Part shown: one piece after another, positions 11,501 to 23,587 of the stretch
Layout: each line of letters starts with the position of its first letter
How positions within the stretch are numbered: position 1 is the first letter of the stretch
DNA from: Ascaris suum
Lineage: Eukaryota; Nematoda; Chromadorea; Rhabditida; Ascarididae
Reading direction: 5' to 3'
Assembly: GCA_013433145.1 (NCBI GenBank)
Contig: CM024187.1
Span: 2,108,001-2,172,000, forward strand
Length of the DNA stretch: 64,000 bases
The notes under the pieces: generated by a model
The model's database searches: none
What the model was told of the DNA's origin: nothing
The model's input: only the letters and a program-made list of their open reading frames with translations
Made by a program: the position numbers and the translations under genes

Positions 11501-12700
11501 TCTGAAAGATGGTTTTTGAGAGAGGAGGGGTGAAGAAAGGTTGCGGTGAGTGGGCACCTGAAGCATCTGTGTTCAACGAGATGAGTGAGAGGGGGCAGAG
11601 GTGGGGAGTTGAAAAGAGTGCTATTTGTGCAACCAGCACAGAATCATCCTCACAATGCCGAAAATGTTGTTCGTGCTGCGGCGCTTAAAGGGCTAATCCT
11701 TCAAGCCACGCCTCCTCTTTCCAGGCTCGCTGTAGTGTTTTTAAAGCGATTCCGTTTATTGCACATCCATATGTGCATGTTTCATGCGCAGTGTGCTTTG
11801 CGGAAACTGTGAAGCCTCAATGCGACAACATATGGTCGTGCTGCTCATTTCGACTCAACTACTTCATCCAGGTTGTCACTTTGCTTCAGACGACGGTCAG
11901 TGCAATACAAGCGTATGTCTCCAGAAATAATCTTCCACACAAGAAAGGTCGTCTACGATTGAGGTACGGAGTTCTTCGAAATGTTGCTTGCTCATATTCT
12001 AATTTGGCGAATTCCTTATGAAAAATTGGTCATTCTTACGCTTAGTGTTGGTAGGAGGACTCATCGGATTCTCAATGAGGTCCTCATGCGAATCGTGTAT
12101 CCTTGCGACACCCTGCCGATCGGCATTTTAGTCCTCGGCGGACGTCATTTTTATTGTGCTAAGAAAAATTTCATTTTGTGTTGAATGCTGAATTGAGACC
12201 CCCGATGGTTTTTGCAGCAGTGAGCTCATTGCTTCCACATGCTCTTCCAATCTTTCGGCTTTTCTCGGCTATTCTTAACTGTCGCTTGTCACGTTGCGCT
12301 GTTTCTGCTGCTATATTTGATAATGAGTGTTCGCGAAGCGTAGCCGCCATTGGTCCACACAACCTCAACTTAAGGGACAAATTACTTGTGCCACATTTGC
12401 GATTCGTGCCTTTGTCGATGGAGTGCGGTGTGCGAGTACATGAGAGGAGGTGGGAGGTTAAGGATGGCAAGTGTGCTTGGAGTTGGATGTACGTGTGTCG
12501 ATCGTACTTGTGTGAGGTGATGTCGATCGTAGATGCGCTGCACTTTTACAGTTTGCTGACTATGGCGTAGCACAACGGTAGTTACATTAAGGGTGCAGTA
12601 GTGGAACGACTTTTTTACTCGTCACAACAATACCCAACCAGCGAAGTTACAGAATTCAAATCGAGACCGGCTTGGTTGTGTTCCGTTCCACCGCAACGAC
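11500..12700. other. GC-richer segment with unassigned open frames
   Basis: Open frames of up to 130 codons occur on + (12178-12570) and of 99 codons on - (12171-12470), overlapping each other as expected from local base composition. None has a recognisable domain. It could be a regulatory island or a decayed gene. I do not call a gene. Confidence 0.4.
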
Positions 12701-14300
12701 CCTCAACGTCGATAACCGCAAATGCACATCGCAATCATCAACGGCCAATCTTTGCAGTTTTTTTTTTCCACACTACCAAAATCGTTTTTCATGAATATTT
12801 GTTCAAAAAATTACGACTATTTTTGGGATTCGAATTAAATTCTCCAATTCGCATATACATTTTAAATAATATATTTGAGTTGAAATATTCGAATGAAATG
12901 CCTCCATATATTAGTGAAAATGAAGTCGATGTTGAAAAAGACGTAATGTAAGCCGAGAGAGGATGTGTTGCACTCATTTAAAATACTTCAAATTTTCTCT
13001 TTCATCAGCACATCGAATATTGTCGTCTCAAAGATAATCGTATCTATCGCACACATATTGAATCTCACATATTCGATAAAGCGCTTTTCATGGAATATTA
13101 AGCAGCCATAGAATTGTGTACATTTCGAGAGAAAGCACTGTTTGTTGTCTTTTTTTTTTTTTTCAGCGCATTTTGCCGCTCTTTTATGCAATCATTTAAA
13201 TTTTTGCATCCATTTCACACAAATACGTTCAGCATATCCACTCTTAGTAGAGTCATTCGTGTATTCAATCACTATCCGTCGTGTATTTATACATAAATGT
13301 GTACCGATGACTTGCTGAGAGATTCGAAGGAACCAATCGACAAGCGGACATTCATAAATGAAACCTGACAATGAGCATATATCTCCTTAATAATAAAAAA
13401 TTTGAAGTGTTTATACGAACAAATTTTAAAACTTATTATTCTCATAATCGTATAGCTATGCAAGTGCGGATATTCATATATTCATATTAAGCTATGCTTA
13501 CAGTCATTAGCTCAATAGAATTTCACTAAGTGTTGGCCGTTTTAAAAGCGTAGATAAGCTTCATGGCATATCGATGTGTATGTTATGCATTAAACGAAAC
13601 GACACAAACGCGCATGTTCAATACTCTCAGCAATCCTGTTGTTTGATCAGCTTTGATGAGCGAATCCCAACAACGCAGTTATTTGTACAATTTCATTGCG
13701 TTGCTTTTTCGCGTCTTTTCATTCCTAAAATTTGCATGTTGAAGTCTCTATTTCTACCGAATTGACTCGATGAAAAGTTTCGTTTTTTTTTTCTGCTATA
13801 TCATTTCATGCGAGAGTGCTATTTTTACGGTCTTCAGAGAGAAAATTTTGACTAAAAATTACGGCCAACTTATAAGCCAATAGTAGTAAATTACGCTTGA
13901 ATAATAGTATTTTGCAATTCTCATTGAGTGTAGTTATATAAAATAGCCTCAATTGGCGAGATATCGTTTAGAAAATGAAATATCGTAATATAATATATGC
14001 ATCCATAGGATGAAATACTTCTCTGTTACGCATGTAGAACATTTACACCTGAAATACTTTCGTATCTATTTGTGGCGCAAATTTTAGGCACCCAATAGTT
14101 GGAAATCTTCGCGATAAGTGTCGATATTCACAAAAAATTATTACCAATCTGTACGAATTTGTAGCATAAACGAGATTATCGGCGTTTTTATGAAATATCG
14201 ACACATTGCACTTTAGAATTGTTAAGGTGGGAAATATATGACTAAAATCCGAAACCGCTGTGATTTTAGCTAGAACTCTTCGTGTACCTACATAACATGT
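12700..14300. other. Intergenic, no gene recognised
   Basis: AT-rich; a T-tract interrupts it near 13150. I find no exon-like block with family similarity. Confidence 0.55.
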
Positions 14301-14306
14301 TCGCTC

Positions 14307-14380
14307 TGGTCGTGATTTGGTTCTTGATCTTTGCGCACGTGAGTTTCTATCTTCACCAATCAAGAACCAAATCACGACCA
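14307..14380. repeat. Perfect 22-bp inverted repeat with 30-nt loop
   Basis: Arms 14307-14328 and 14359-14380 are exact reverse complements (left arm begins TGGTCGTGATTTGG). A transcript from either strand would fold into a hairpin of small-RNA-precursor size. It could also be the remnant of a snap-back replication event. Confidence 0.85.
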
Positions 14381-15123
14381 ACGAATAGGTCTCATATGGA
14401 TTCATGCTAGCACTGAAATTCGTATGTAATTACTAAAATCACAAAGTGCTCTCACAAAACCCATTAATAGAAGAAGCGAATGACTATTTCATCCGCTGTA
14501 CTCATTGATTTGAAATGTGCATGAAAAGTAACACATTATTTCGTTTAAAAAAAAAGCAGGTTGTGGGGCAATTTCCTGGAATGAAGGAGTCAATCTAGTG
14601 TTTCATACGGAAAGAATACTCTAGGAGCTTATTAGGCAACACTTTTGAACGCTTCAACTCTGATAAGCTGATGTCGAATGCGCGACGATGAAGACTATTT
14701 GATTTATCTATTAGGAGGATATCATCATACGTCTTTTTTTCAATTGCTAAGTGCTGATTTCTATTTCTCAGTAGGTGAACAATAGGCGTGGAAAAGTCCA
14801 TCCGCCACACTCTAGCTTTAATTATGAGAGCTATGTTGATCGCGGTTATGATTTCCTTGTAAGCGATCCTTGTGCTGCAGTTTCGTATTATTGCATAAAC
14901 TATGCTGTTAATGGTCGAAATTGAAACATTTTCTCCTGCTTTACTAAGTTAGATCATTCCGTATCATTCAGATGCCACGTAGTGCTGTCTTCACATGCAA
15001 TTTTGAAACCACTCAGTAAAATCCGGTTGAGATGGCAAGCAGTGAAAAGGCATGCGATGCGACCAAAGTAAAAAAAAGTGGAGCAGAATATAAACTGAAA
15101 TCAGGGTTTATAGAGGAAGAGTA

Positions 15124-15171
15124 CACCATGCCATGTATTAATATAACCTCATATTAATACATGGCATGGTG
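15124..15171. repeat. Perfect 21-bp inverted repeat with 6-nt loop
   Basis: Arms 15124-15144 and 15151-15171 are exact reverse complements (left arm begins CACCATGCCATG). The tight loop resembles a snap-back duplication. A local direct duplication follows at once. Confidence 0.85.
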
Positions 15172-15262
15172 CCTTTTTTGGGATTCTACTATTTCTAGAG
15201 TAGATCGCAAGAATGGATAGTGCCTTTTTTTTGGGATTCTAGTTCTACCATTTCTAGAGTAT
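15170..15262. repeat. Imperfect direct duplication beside hairpin
   Basis: GTGCCTTTTTTGGGATTCTA followed by a block ending TTTCTAGAGTA occurs at 15170-15203 and again, with small insertions, at 15220-15262. Copies are separated by 16 nt. Confidence 0.7.
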
Positions 15263-15301
15263 TTCTTTCAGAATACTACCGCTTGAATAAGGTACCCCTT
15301 A

Positions 15302-15319
15302 CCCCCCCCCCCCCCCCCC
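15302..15319. repeat. Mononucleotide C18 tract
   Basis: An uninterrupted run of 18 C, i.e. G18 on the other strand. Confidence 0.95.
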
Positions 15320-15599
15320 AGACCCTTGTTTAGTGTCCACAACGTCATAACTCTGAAAGATACAAATGTGCTGCATTCGTTTTTCTCTCACCTTCAAAAA
15401 AGAAGTATCCGTCCCGCTGTCGCAATGCTTCGTTCCTGAACAATGCGTTGAATTATGAAGTGACGATTGTTTTCTAAATTGGCATATTTCTTCGAAATGG
15501 TGGACATGCGCAATATACTTTATCCAATATGTGGGAAGCAGCAGATGAGGCATAAAATTTGTTTTCATATTTTAGTGTGATTTACTTTCAGTAATATGT

Positions 15600-16580
15600 A
15601 TATTATGAGAATATTAACATAGAGAGAAACTTTCTTCTTTGAGAATCTTGCTGCAACCTGATAGAATTTGCTTTGGAGTACGTATACTTGAAGAATCCAC
15701 TCCACACTACCGTGTTATGTATCGGCAATGTAATAACGAACAACTTGTAGGTATATTATATTTTTTGCTAGTCCAAGAAAGCGGTTTTGTTCCCTTGTGA
15801 TATTGGCATTCGAAGCATGTGACGTTGTCATATCGTTACTAGGCCAACATCTGATAACTGTCCAATTTGGCTCTACCTTCAACTTCCTCCTTGTTTCTGA
15901 CCACATGCATTTACGTATCTTTCACCACTTAAGAAGTTTGTGAGATATCGACCATTGGGCGACACATTTCTGAAGGAACACGTTTTGAAGAAAAGCATCA
16001 TCAACATAATTAAATTAAAGTGCATTTCAAACGACGCTGGAATGCTGCATAAAACCTCTAAGAGGGACTAGTCCTTGTCTCCCAGATTACTGCATATCAC
16101 TCTTGGAAAATCGGCTCCTGCTATCTTATCAAGACTTAGGAAACCACTTCAACTGGCAACGAGCTGATTACTTAGTTGTTGTGTGGTAATATCTACAGCT
16201 GAAGAAGGGGAGCGGAGAATGATTTTGGTGAGGAAATGTTCACATGTGGCATGGCTTTGACCCTACTTTCTCGCCGGCATCCTCTTAAAGGATGCGGAGC
16301 TCAGCATATACTCAACGTGCTCAATTTCTTCGCTCCGCTTCAACGGATTCACTAAGGATAGAAATGCTTTCGCTGATGCAGATTTTTTGGTCGGAGAACT
16401 ACCTCATGAGTTCTCCGGTTCTCATGAAGCGGCTTGAAATTGCCTAAATTGTCCTTGGATGTGACACGGTACAAATATTCAAATATTTCAAGTGATCCTA
16501 TATTTCTGAATGAACCTGACAAACAATATATAACTGAGGCTAATACAGCGGTTTAGCCAGCTAGTTCACCATTTAGCATC
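15600..16580. other. Intergenic, no gene recognised
   Basis: Open frames here are short and unassigned. The stretch 16050-16460 is less AT-rich than its surroundings but has no recognisable coding signature. Confidence 0.5.
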
Positions 16581-16582
16581 AT

Positions 16583-16676
16583 ATGGCTCTCTCTCTCTCT
16601 TGCTCTCTTTCTCTCCCTCTTCCTCTGCCTCTCCCCCTTCCTCTTTCTTTTTTTTCTCTCTCTCTCTATTTCTCGG
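16583..16676. repeat. CT-rich (polypyrimidine) low-complexity tract
   Basis: Imperfect CT/CTT/CCT repeats over about 90 nt. The Arg/Glu-rich frame on the other strand is an artefact of this tract. Confidence 0.9.
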
Positions 16677-16699
16677 TAGTTTATAGGATCACATCTCTG

Positions 16700-18300
16700 T
16701 GGCGGTTTGGAGAACGCATTTCTCGCATCTAACGACTGTCCATGATTCATGCAATAAAAAAAGAGTGCCGTCTTTGACGTGTGCATTGAATCAATCACTA
16801 GGTGCAGCATTTTCTCAGCAGCAATCATCATCTCACATAAAAGCTTCACCGAGTTAATCCGCAACCGCTTGAATCTATATTCTAATCTCGAATTCATTTA
16901 TTTCATCCTGTTGATTTCTATTTTTTCATCGGCATCCCTCTAATCGATGTTGATAGAATGCGTTGATCGCAGCTATCGTTGGGTATTATATAAAACTGGC
17001 TTGTCAGGTTTTCTTCATAATGTGGCACTCCACGATTGTTGGCGGTACTCTCTTCGCTATTATTTTTGCCATCCGATCTTTTCCATGCTTTATAACTTTA
17101 TACCTTCATACCTGAGGTAAATGATCCTCACATCGTTTCTTACTTGGGAGATGCTAGACGAAGATCGCAGTCTGATTTTGATCAGCGACTGTAGCAGGGC
17201 CGGAAAAGTAAGGAAAAGAGAAAAAAAGCAAAAAAAAAAAGGAAATTTCTTAAGTTTGGGTGACCTTATTACCTCAAGATCATCACCTGAACTTGCAGTT
17301 TGATCCCCAATTAAGATTTATAAGTTTATCTATAGCCCAGACGTCATGAGAGCAACTGTAACAAATTATTAAATTCTTTTATAGATTTTGATAAATGCCT
17401 CGATTATGTTTTGCTAGTCAAGTTCACAGGCTTTTCCCTTCATATTTCTCTATAAATTGGGTTGCGTGCATAGTTTCGTCTATTTAATGCGAATGTGGAA
17501 AGATGAAGGCGGCAACGGGATGGGATTTGAATCAAGCCGAGTTATTTTATGAGTATACAGCACACGATTAGCAACTTACAACCTTTATAGACGAACACAT
17601 TGACAAGTGAGCTCAAATCTACCTATAAGACATGCCTATGGGTATGCCTATACAAATTTACATCTGTCTATAATCGCATTGAGGTCTACTTAAATTTGCA
17701 ATATGTTTTCAATATTACGTTGAAAATATTTGTATTCGAAAAGTAAATCATTAGAATAAGCCAATGTTTTATTAAATATTATGAAATTTCAAGGATTTTA
17801 AATTTGTATTATCTTTTGGTTTTTCCTCTGATTTTTAATTTTTAGCAATCTTCTTCGTTATGATTTTCTTTATTTTCTATAAGGCCTTCTAATTTATTTT
17901 CGTTTAAGAATTGCATTCGTTTCCCCTCATAATATAACGATACAAACAAATAAATAAATAAATTCTGAGGTTTTCCCGATTGGTTTCCGTTTGTGTAATT
18001 TTATTTAAAAGAAGAAAAAAAAAATCGATCGATGAACTTAGGCACTTTTCTTTTTTTTTTTTTTTTTTTTGCTGAGAATTATACATTCGTTTCGATCTGC
18101 AAGAGTGCAAACAAATTCGATGCAGTTTTTAGTTGATTTCTTTTGTGATGAGTTCTTCCACTAATGCTCTTGATGGGTTTTAATTGCGCTATTGCTTGCT
18201 TTTTAAAGATTTTTTAAAAATTCATTCTTTTGAAAAATATGTCGTTATTTTCTCCTCAAATTTCATTGCAAAAAAAAAAAAATTCAACTAAATGTTAAAA
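16700..18300. other. Intergenic, no gene recognised
   Basis: AT-rich with a T-tract near 18050. No supported feature. Confidence 0.5.
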
Positions 18301-18317
18301 AAATTCTGCACTTGTGT

Positions 18318-18393
18318 TTTTTATTCTTGTTTTTTGTTTTTTCTTTTTGTTTTTGTTTTTGTTTTTTTGTTTTTTGTTTTTTTTTTTTTCTGC
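18318..18393. repeat. T-rich TTTTTG-type low-complexity tract
   Basis: Runs of T separated by single G over about 75 nt. Confidence 0.85.
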
Positions 18394-18842
18394 ACTTGCA
18401 GTTTCATTTAGAAAGCAGAAATGTCGGTACAAAAAATTTTTTCGAATTGATTTCCGCTTTTGTTCTCTATACGTAAACTATTTAAGCGATTATCGCATTC
18501 TTCATATCTATAATCGTCTCTAATTTGATTTTTCGTTGAAAAATCAAAATAATTTGATACTTTCTTTAAAATAAACCAAAAGATGTGATGAATTTTCAGC
18601 AGAATTTTCGAACGCTTCAAAATATTTCACTTCAAATGATGAATCGATTCACACAATATATAAATAATGAAAAAATATCTTCCGACACGTTGTGCTCATT
18701 TGCAATTATAATGCTAAAATAATATTCTACGCGAGAAAGAATTTGCATATTAATAAATTGACAAAAGCGAAAGGAATATAAGTGAATTGTAACGTTACCA
18801 ACCCAATGAGAAGACTAATTCAGAGGAGAGGTTTGCATAAAG

Positions 18843-18910
18843 ATGGGAGGGAGGGGAGGGAGGGAGAGGGGGGGGGGGGGGGGGGGAGGGGAGAGAGATG
18901 GAGGGAGGGA
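18843..18910 (+). repeat. G-rich tract with G19 run, quadruplex-prone
   Basis: Many GGG/GGGG runs separated by single A, including 19 consecutive G at 18868-18886. Far more than the four G-runs needed for a quadruplex are present on the + strand. Confidence 0.85.
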
Positions 18911-19254
18911 AATAGAATTTTTTGTGGAGCGCTTTAGGTGGTCGTTGAAGCTTACTTTATGATAAAGACTCTCAGTGAAATCGCTCATAGCTTAGTGATA
19001 AAGAAGCTTGATTTTAGACGGATCCTCATCGATTTCATGTTTAAATATGTGTGCGCATTCTGCGCTTCCCGTGTTTTTTTTCCCCCATAATCTTCCACGG
19101 ACGTTTCTTTCTATTGCTAAGTGTACTGTGCGCCTCATTATTTCCGTTTAGCATAGCAACATATCGATAGCCGATATACGTTTAGAAATTATATTTATGA
19201 TTCGGGCCTTCGAGTTTCTAATCGAAAGAAACATTTTCCACTGAGCCAACCGAA

Positions 19255-19477
<223 letters not shown>

Positions 19478-19499
19478 CAGATATATATATAGATATTAT

Positions 19500-21700
19500 A
19501 GGCAAACAAATGCATATTATTTGCAGTTACGTGCAAACTCGTACGTCAGAATATATTTGGTTTCATTTGGAGCCTGAAATTCGGCGTACCGCAAAGTTTG
19601 AGGCCCCGACATCCGGCAGTTTTTGACTTCGGGAATTTCGAAGCGAAATCAAGCATTCTGGAACTTTGGGAATTCTCGAGATATCTCTTAAAGCAACATG
19701 GCAATAACCGGTACACCCAGAAAAACGCAGTTCCTGGCGTTAACATAATTTAAAAAGGGGACGTACTATTTTGTAAAAGGAAGCTGCTCAATATTAGGTT
19801 ACTGTAAGGCCGACATGCTTGGTCAAACACACCTACTGTGGGGATACGATTGCCGTAGGACAGGTAAAATGGTCGAAGGCACCTAAAAATGTATGTGCCA
19901 GTCTTTCTTGCTAGGCTGACCGCGCTTTGATGGATGATTCTCTCAAAAACGCGTGGCCACATTCATCGGAATGGGCGAAAAACGAGGCTCCAACTCTGCA
20001 CTTAATGGGAAACGAATTGAATTGTGGTGTAGCCATCAAAGTGCACATTGCTTTTTTGGTATTTTTTATGTGGTGAGGTATTCGCGTTGGTAGCAGTTCT
20101 TTGAAGGTTTCCTCAAAGAAGTTTAAAGTTGTGTCGGCAACGAGAACACAGTGTATATAAGTAGATAAGCTGATATAAGCACCGGCTGGCGGAGTTCCGA
20201 TGAGCAACTTCACGAGAGCTCTTTATGCATTATAGCATATGCAATGTTGATAAGTGTTGGACAACAAGTGCACAGCTTAAGATTGTTTCTCTCTTCAACG
20301 GAGGTTCCGGAGCGCCGCTGCTCTCAAGAAAACAGCTGTGAACTTGCCATTATGCACCTTTTTCGTCGAGTATTTTTGTCTGAAGCTTTTTTTTTTTTTA
20401 AAGAACAATCTTGTAAAATGAAGCGCGTTGTGCTCATCGATCCTCAGGTTAACGTTATATTATTTCGATTTCCTTCCCCCTTCCCCATCCCCCTCCCTCC
20501 CAATTCACATTCATATAATTCTATTTTATTTTGGCACACCGTCTTTGCATTTTCTTCGCTTCACAGCACTTTGCATTATCATTTACCTGAGGTAGCTTAG
20601 GATGCATGATAGATGCGCCATTGTTAGTGTTCTTTTCAAATCGTTGCGTATTTTGAATCCACTTGTTTCTCGTGGCAACTACAGCAATGCGTTACACTGT
20701 TTTGATGCATACATTTTTCTTCCCTTTCCGAGCTGATGGCTTTGTGCCTTCACACAGGGATTGTCGATTGTGTGTTTATTCATGTGCCTTGATCAACATA
20801 TTTCGAATAAGCTTTAGCTATTAGATTTCTAGCTGTATGTTTGTAGTTCCTATAAGAAAGTCATGTTCATCTTGATTGAGTAAAATCACCGGAAGTCATC
20901 TGATTTCTGTGATGCTTTATGAAACCTAGGTTTTGAAACAAGAATCTAGGTAGTCGAGGGGTGAGGATAGCTAAATAAACCTGATGAGTCCACTACTCGT
21001 CCAAGATTTCTGGTTTCTTTTTCAGATATTCTGTATTGTTTTTTTTTTAAAATGTTTTTTTCCACATTCATTGTAAATCCATAACGTTTGCATTGGCTAG
21101 TACGATTTCACTGAGCCTAATGCTCAATTCTCAGATTGATTGTTGTTCTCGAGTAGATGCAGTTTTAGTCATTGCTATAACTATTGCAATTTGCACTAAT
21201 TAAGACTCACAATTACGAGAAACGCTAAAAAAACAATCTGATAGACCACTGAGTGAATGATTAAACTGTATCAGCCATGCAATGTTTGGAAAATTATTGT
21301 GATTGAGATCGAAATAGCGCCTCGTGAATAGTACCGGGAAAAAAATGATATGCCATCCCCCATAGTTCCTCTCATCTCCCCTCCCTCTCTCCCTCCCCCT
21401 CCTCCTACCCGCCCTGTTCTAGATGACTGCTGCAGTGAAGTGAAATCCTAATATGTTTCAACAGTCAAATTCGCTCCATAATTTGAGTGCTGCGGCGACG
21501 AAATTGTCGGCTGGTATCTCTCGACCCTTTCAACATTACCGTAAGATCACACTGCCCGGTTCTTGTTCAACAGGCTTGCCATTTTGGCAAACTCGCTGCT
21601 ACCTGGAGTATGCTTGATACTCATGCATCGCAATGCTCTTTCATAAGTGCTTATTGCGAAAGTTTGTTGCTCTTATCGTTGCGACCTCATTTCGAGGAAT
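19500..21700. other. Intergenic, no gene recognised
   Basis: A segment at 19556-19700 rich in TTCGG/GGAATTC words resembles the repeat at 38516-39060. Pyrimidine-rich runs occur at 20469-20510 and 21355-21410. No coding feature is supported. Confidence 0.5.
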
Positions 21701-21725
21701 AAAAAAAATGGATGGATAGACAGAA

Positions 21726-21728
<3 letters not shown>

Positions 21729-21792
<64 letters not shown>

Positions 21793-21794
21793 AG
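21729..21794. repeat. GA dinucleotide microsatellite
   Basis: About 66 nt of GA with one AAAG break. Frames across it give alternating Arg-Glu or Ser-Leu and are not genes. Confidence 0.95.
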
Positions 21795-22527
21795 GCAAAC
21801 TTGCGGGCAGAATTTGCGCGAGGAAATGGCGCCCGTCGCACTCTTCTTTCGCATCCGCTTTTTTTCGTTGCTCTCATCGTGTGTTCTTCACTCAGCTTTT
21901 TTCTCTCGCTCGCTCAGCTGACTTTCGACCGCGCTCAGCTGATATTTACGTTCGACCAATCGGGCGCGTCTCGGTCGCCCCCAGACGTTGCATTCTTCGA
22001 ACTTTTTTTCAACTTCAACTTTCGACTAACTATTTCATGTATTTTGTAGCATTCATTAATAGTTGAAATGTCTTCTGGTGACCGCATATAGTAGCAGTAA
22101 ATTTATTACCCATATGTTTTTGTTGATCAGTGTACATCTTTCCGGTGGTGGAACAAGTTTTGTTCGTTAAGTTTTATTGCAAGACGATGAAACAATGCAG
22201 TGATGATTTTTTAAATGTACTTCAAGTTATCGATCGGTGTGCGCAACTCTGTGCCACTGTCCATCAAATGTGTATTTCATGACCTTTTGACTGGCTAACA
22301 AACACACACCATCGGATCAACACTCATAATACGTCGTTATCTGTGCATCATTTGCAGTCATGTAATAACGTAAGATGAGTATCCATCAGCAGCGATGGGC
22401 TTTCTAGCTCCCAATGTGAGGGAGTCAAGTAAAGTGAGGGCGTAGGAAGGGGATGCCATCCCAAATGCTTTTTAAAAGGTTTGAGGCGAGAAGCGGTGAC
22501 ATCCAGAATTGTCCGAACAACGTATGC

Positions 22528-22730
22528 AGACATGTATGTGTGTATGCATGCGTCTGTGTGTATGTTCGCGCATGCGCGCATATCTGTGTGTGCATGCATG
22601 TACGTGCGCCCATGTTTGCGTACCATGCGCCTTTATGCATGCGTGCGTGTGTATTATGTATGCGTGTATGCGTATCGCGTCCGCATGTGTCTGTGCGTGT
22701 CTGTGCGTGTTTGTGTGTGCCGGTTCAGGT
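22528..22730. repeat. Alternating purine-pyrimidine (TG/CA/CG) tract
   Basis: About 200 nt dominated by TGTG, GCATGC and CGCGCATGCGCGC words, the composition that most readily forms Z-DNA under negative supercoiling. Confidence 0.8.
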
Positions 22731-22888
22731 GACGGTGTGTAAGCGGTGCGATTCAGTGCGAGATTTTCTCGTCTCTGGGACGAGCACAGATGAAGGCTGT
22801 GTGGCAGCCGCGGCGCGTTGCTTTGCTCGTCTCGCTCACGAGTGCGCCGCCTGTGTTTTGAGCATTCGCACGCGGCTATCGGTCGACC

Positions 22889-23587
22889 ATGCCCAGTAGT
22901 TGTTCAGTCGCACCGCATGCCGCGAACTCATCGCAGCACCGGGATTTGTTCCTTTCAGGCTGCACCAATATGCTCGCTCATCATCGCTCCCCTCCATCGG
23001 TGGCATCACCTTTCGTAGCTCCACTCCGCAGCGACGCCAAAAGCAAGTTCGTTTGTTTCGTGCATGGTCGCCTTTTTTGTTTTTGCATGACAGTCTGCGA
23101 TGCTTTCTTTCTAACGGGCTCGATTCACACGTTGGCCAGCCGGTGTATTTGCCGATGTTCGGTATCAGCTCGTAAGACGTCTGGTCCGCATGCCAGAAGT
23201 TGTATTCACATGGAAATCGGCAAATGCAACCCACCACTCGGCACGGCGGCTGCGTGTCGTTATGTGTTGTGTGCGTGTTGTCGTGTACAGATTGTAAATG
23301 CACCTATCTGGTATGCAGACCGGGTCTTCCAAATCGCCGTCCATCTCATCATGATGCTCGACGTTGACTCAACCCGCCATGCGTCTCGTTTTATGTGCAC
23401 GTCTATGTTTGTCTGCTGTCTGCTTGTCTGCCACATTATCACAGCACTGTCTGGAAATAGCTTAGCTGAAACAGCTGACAAACGCTGGTCGTTCTTCAAG
23501 GTCCTCCCGACGCCGCCAGAATTTTTCGTGCACGACAATCAGCTGATAGAGGCGGTGTCTTTGTGTGAAGTTATGCGACGTTACTGA
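22889..23587 (+). other. Unassigned 232-codon open frame
   Basis: The longest open frame of the window, Cys- and Ser-rich, with a hydrophobic stretch near its C-terminal third (FVCCLLVCHIITA). A 155-codon frame overlaps it on the other strand, as expected of GC-rich sequence with few stops. No domain is recognised, so chance is the more likely explanation. Confidence 0.15.

Noticed and set aside
12171..12570. Overlapping 130- and 99-codon frames on opposite strands
   Set aside because: Neither has a domain or splice context; overlap is expected of GC-richer sequence.
21641..22066. 139-codon Arg-Glu-rich frame at the GA repeat
   Set aside because: Made by the GA repeat and GC-rich flank; Ser-Leu frame opposite is equally open.
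22836..23303. 155-codon - strand frame opposite the 232-codon frame
   Set aside because: Explained by low stop frequency in GC-rich sequence; no homology recognised.
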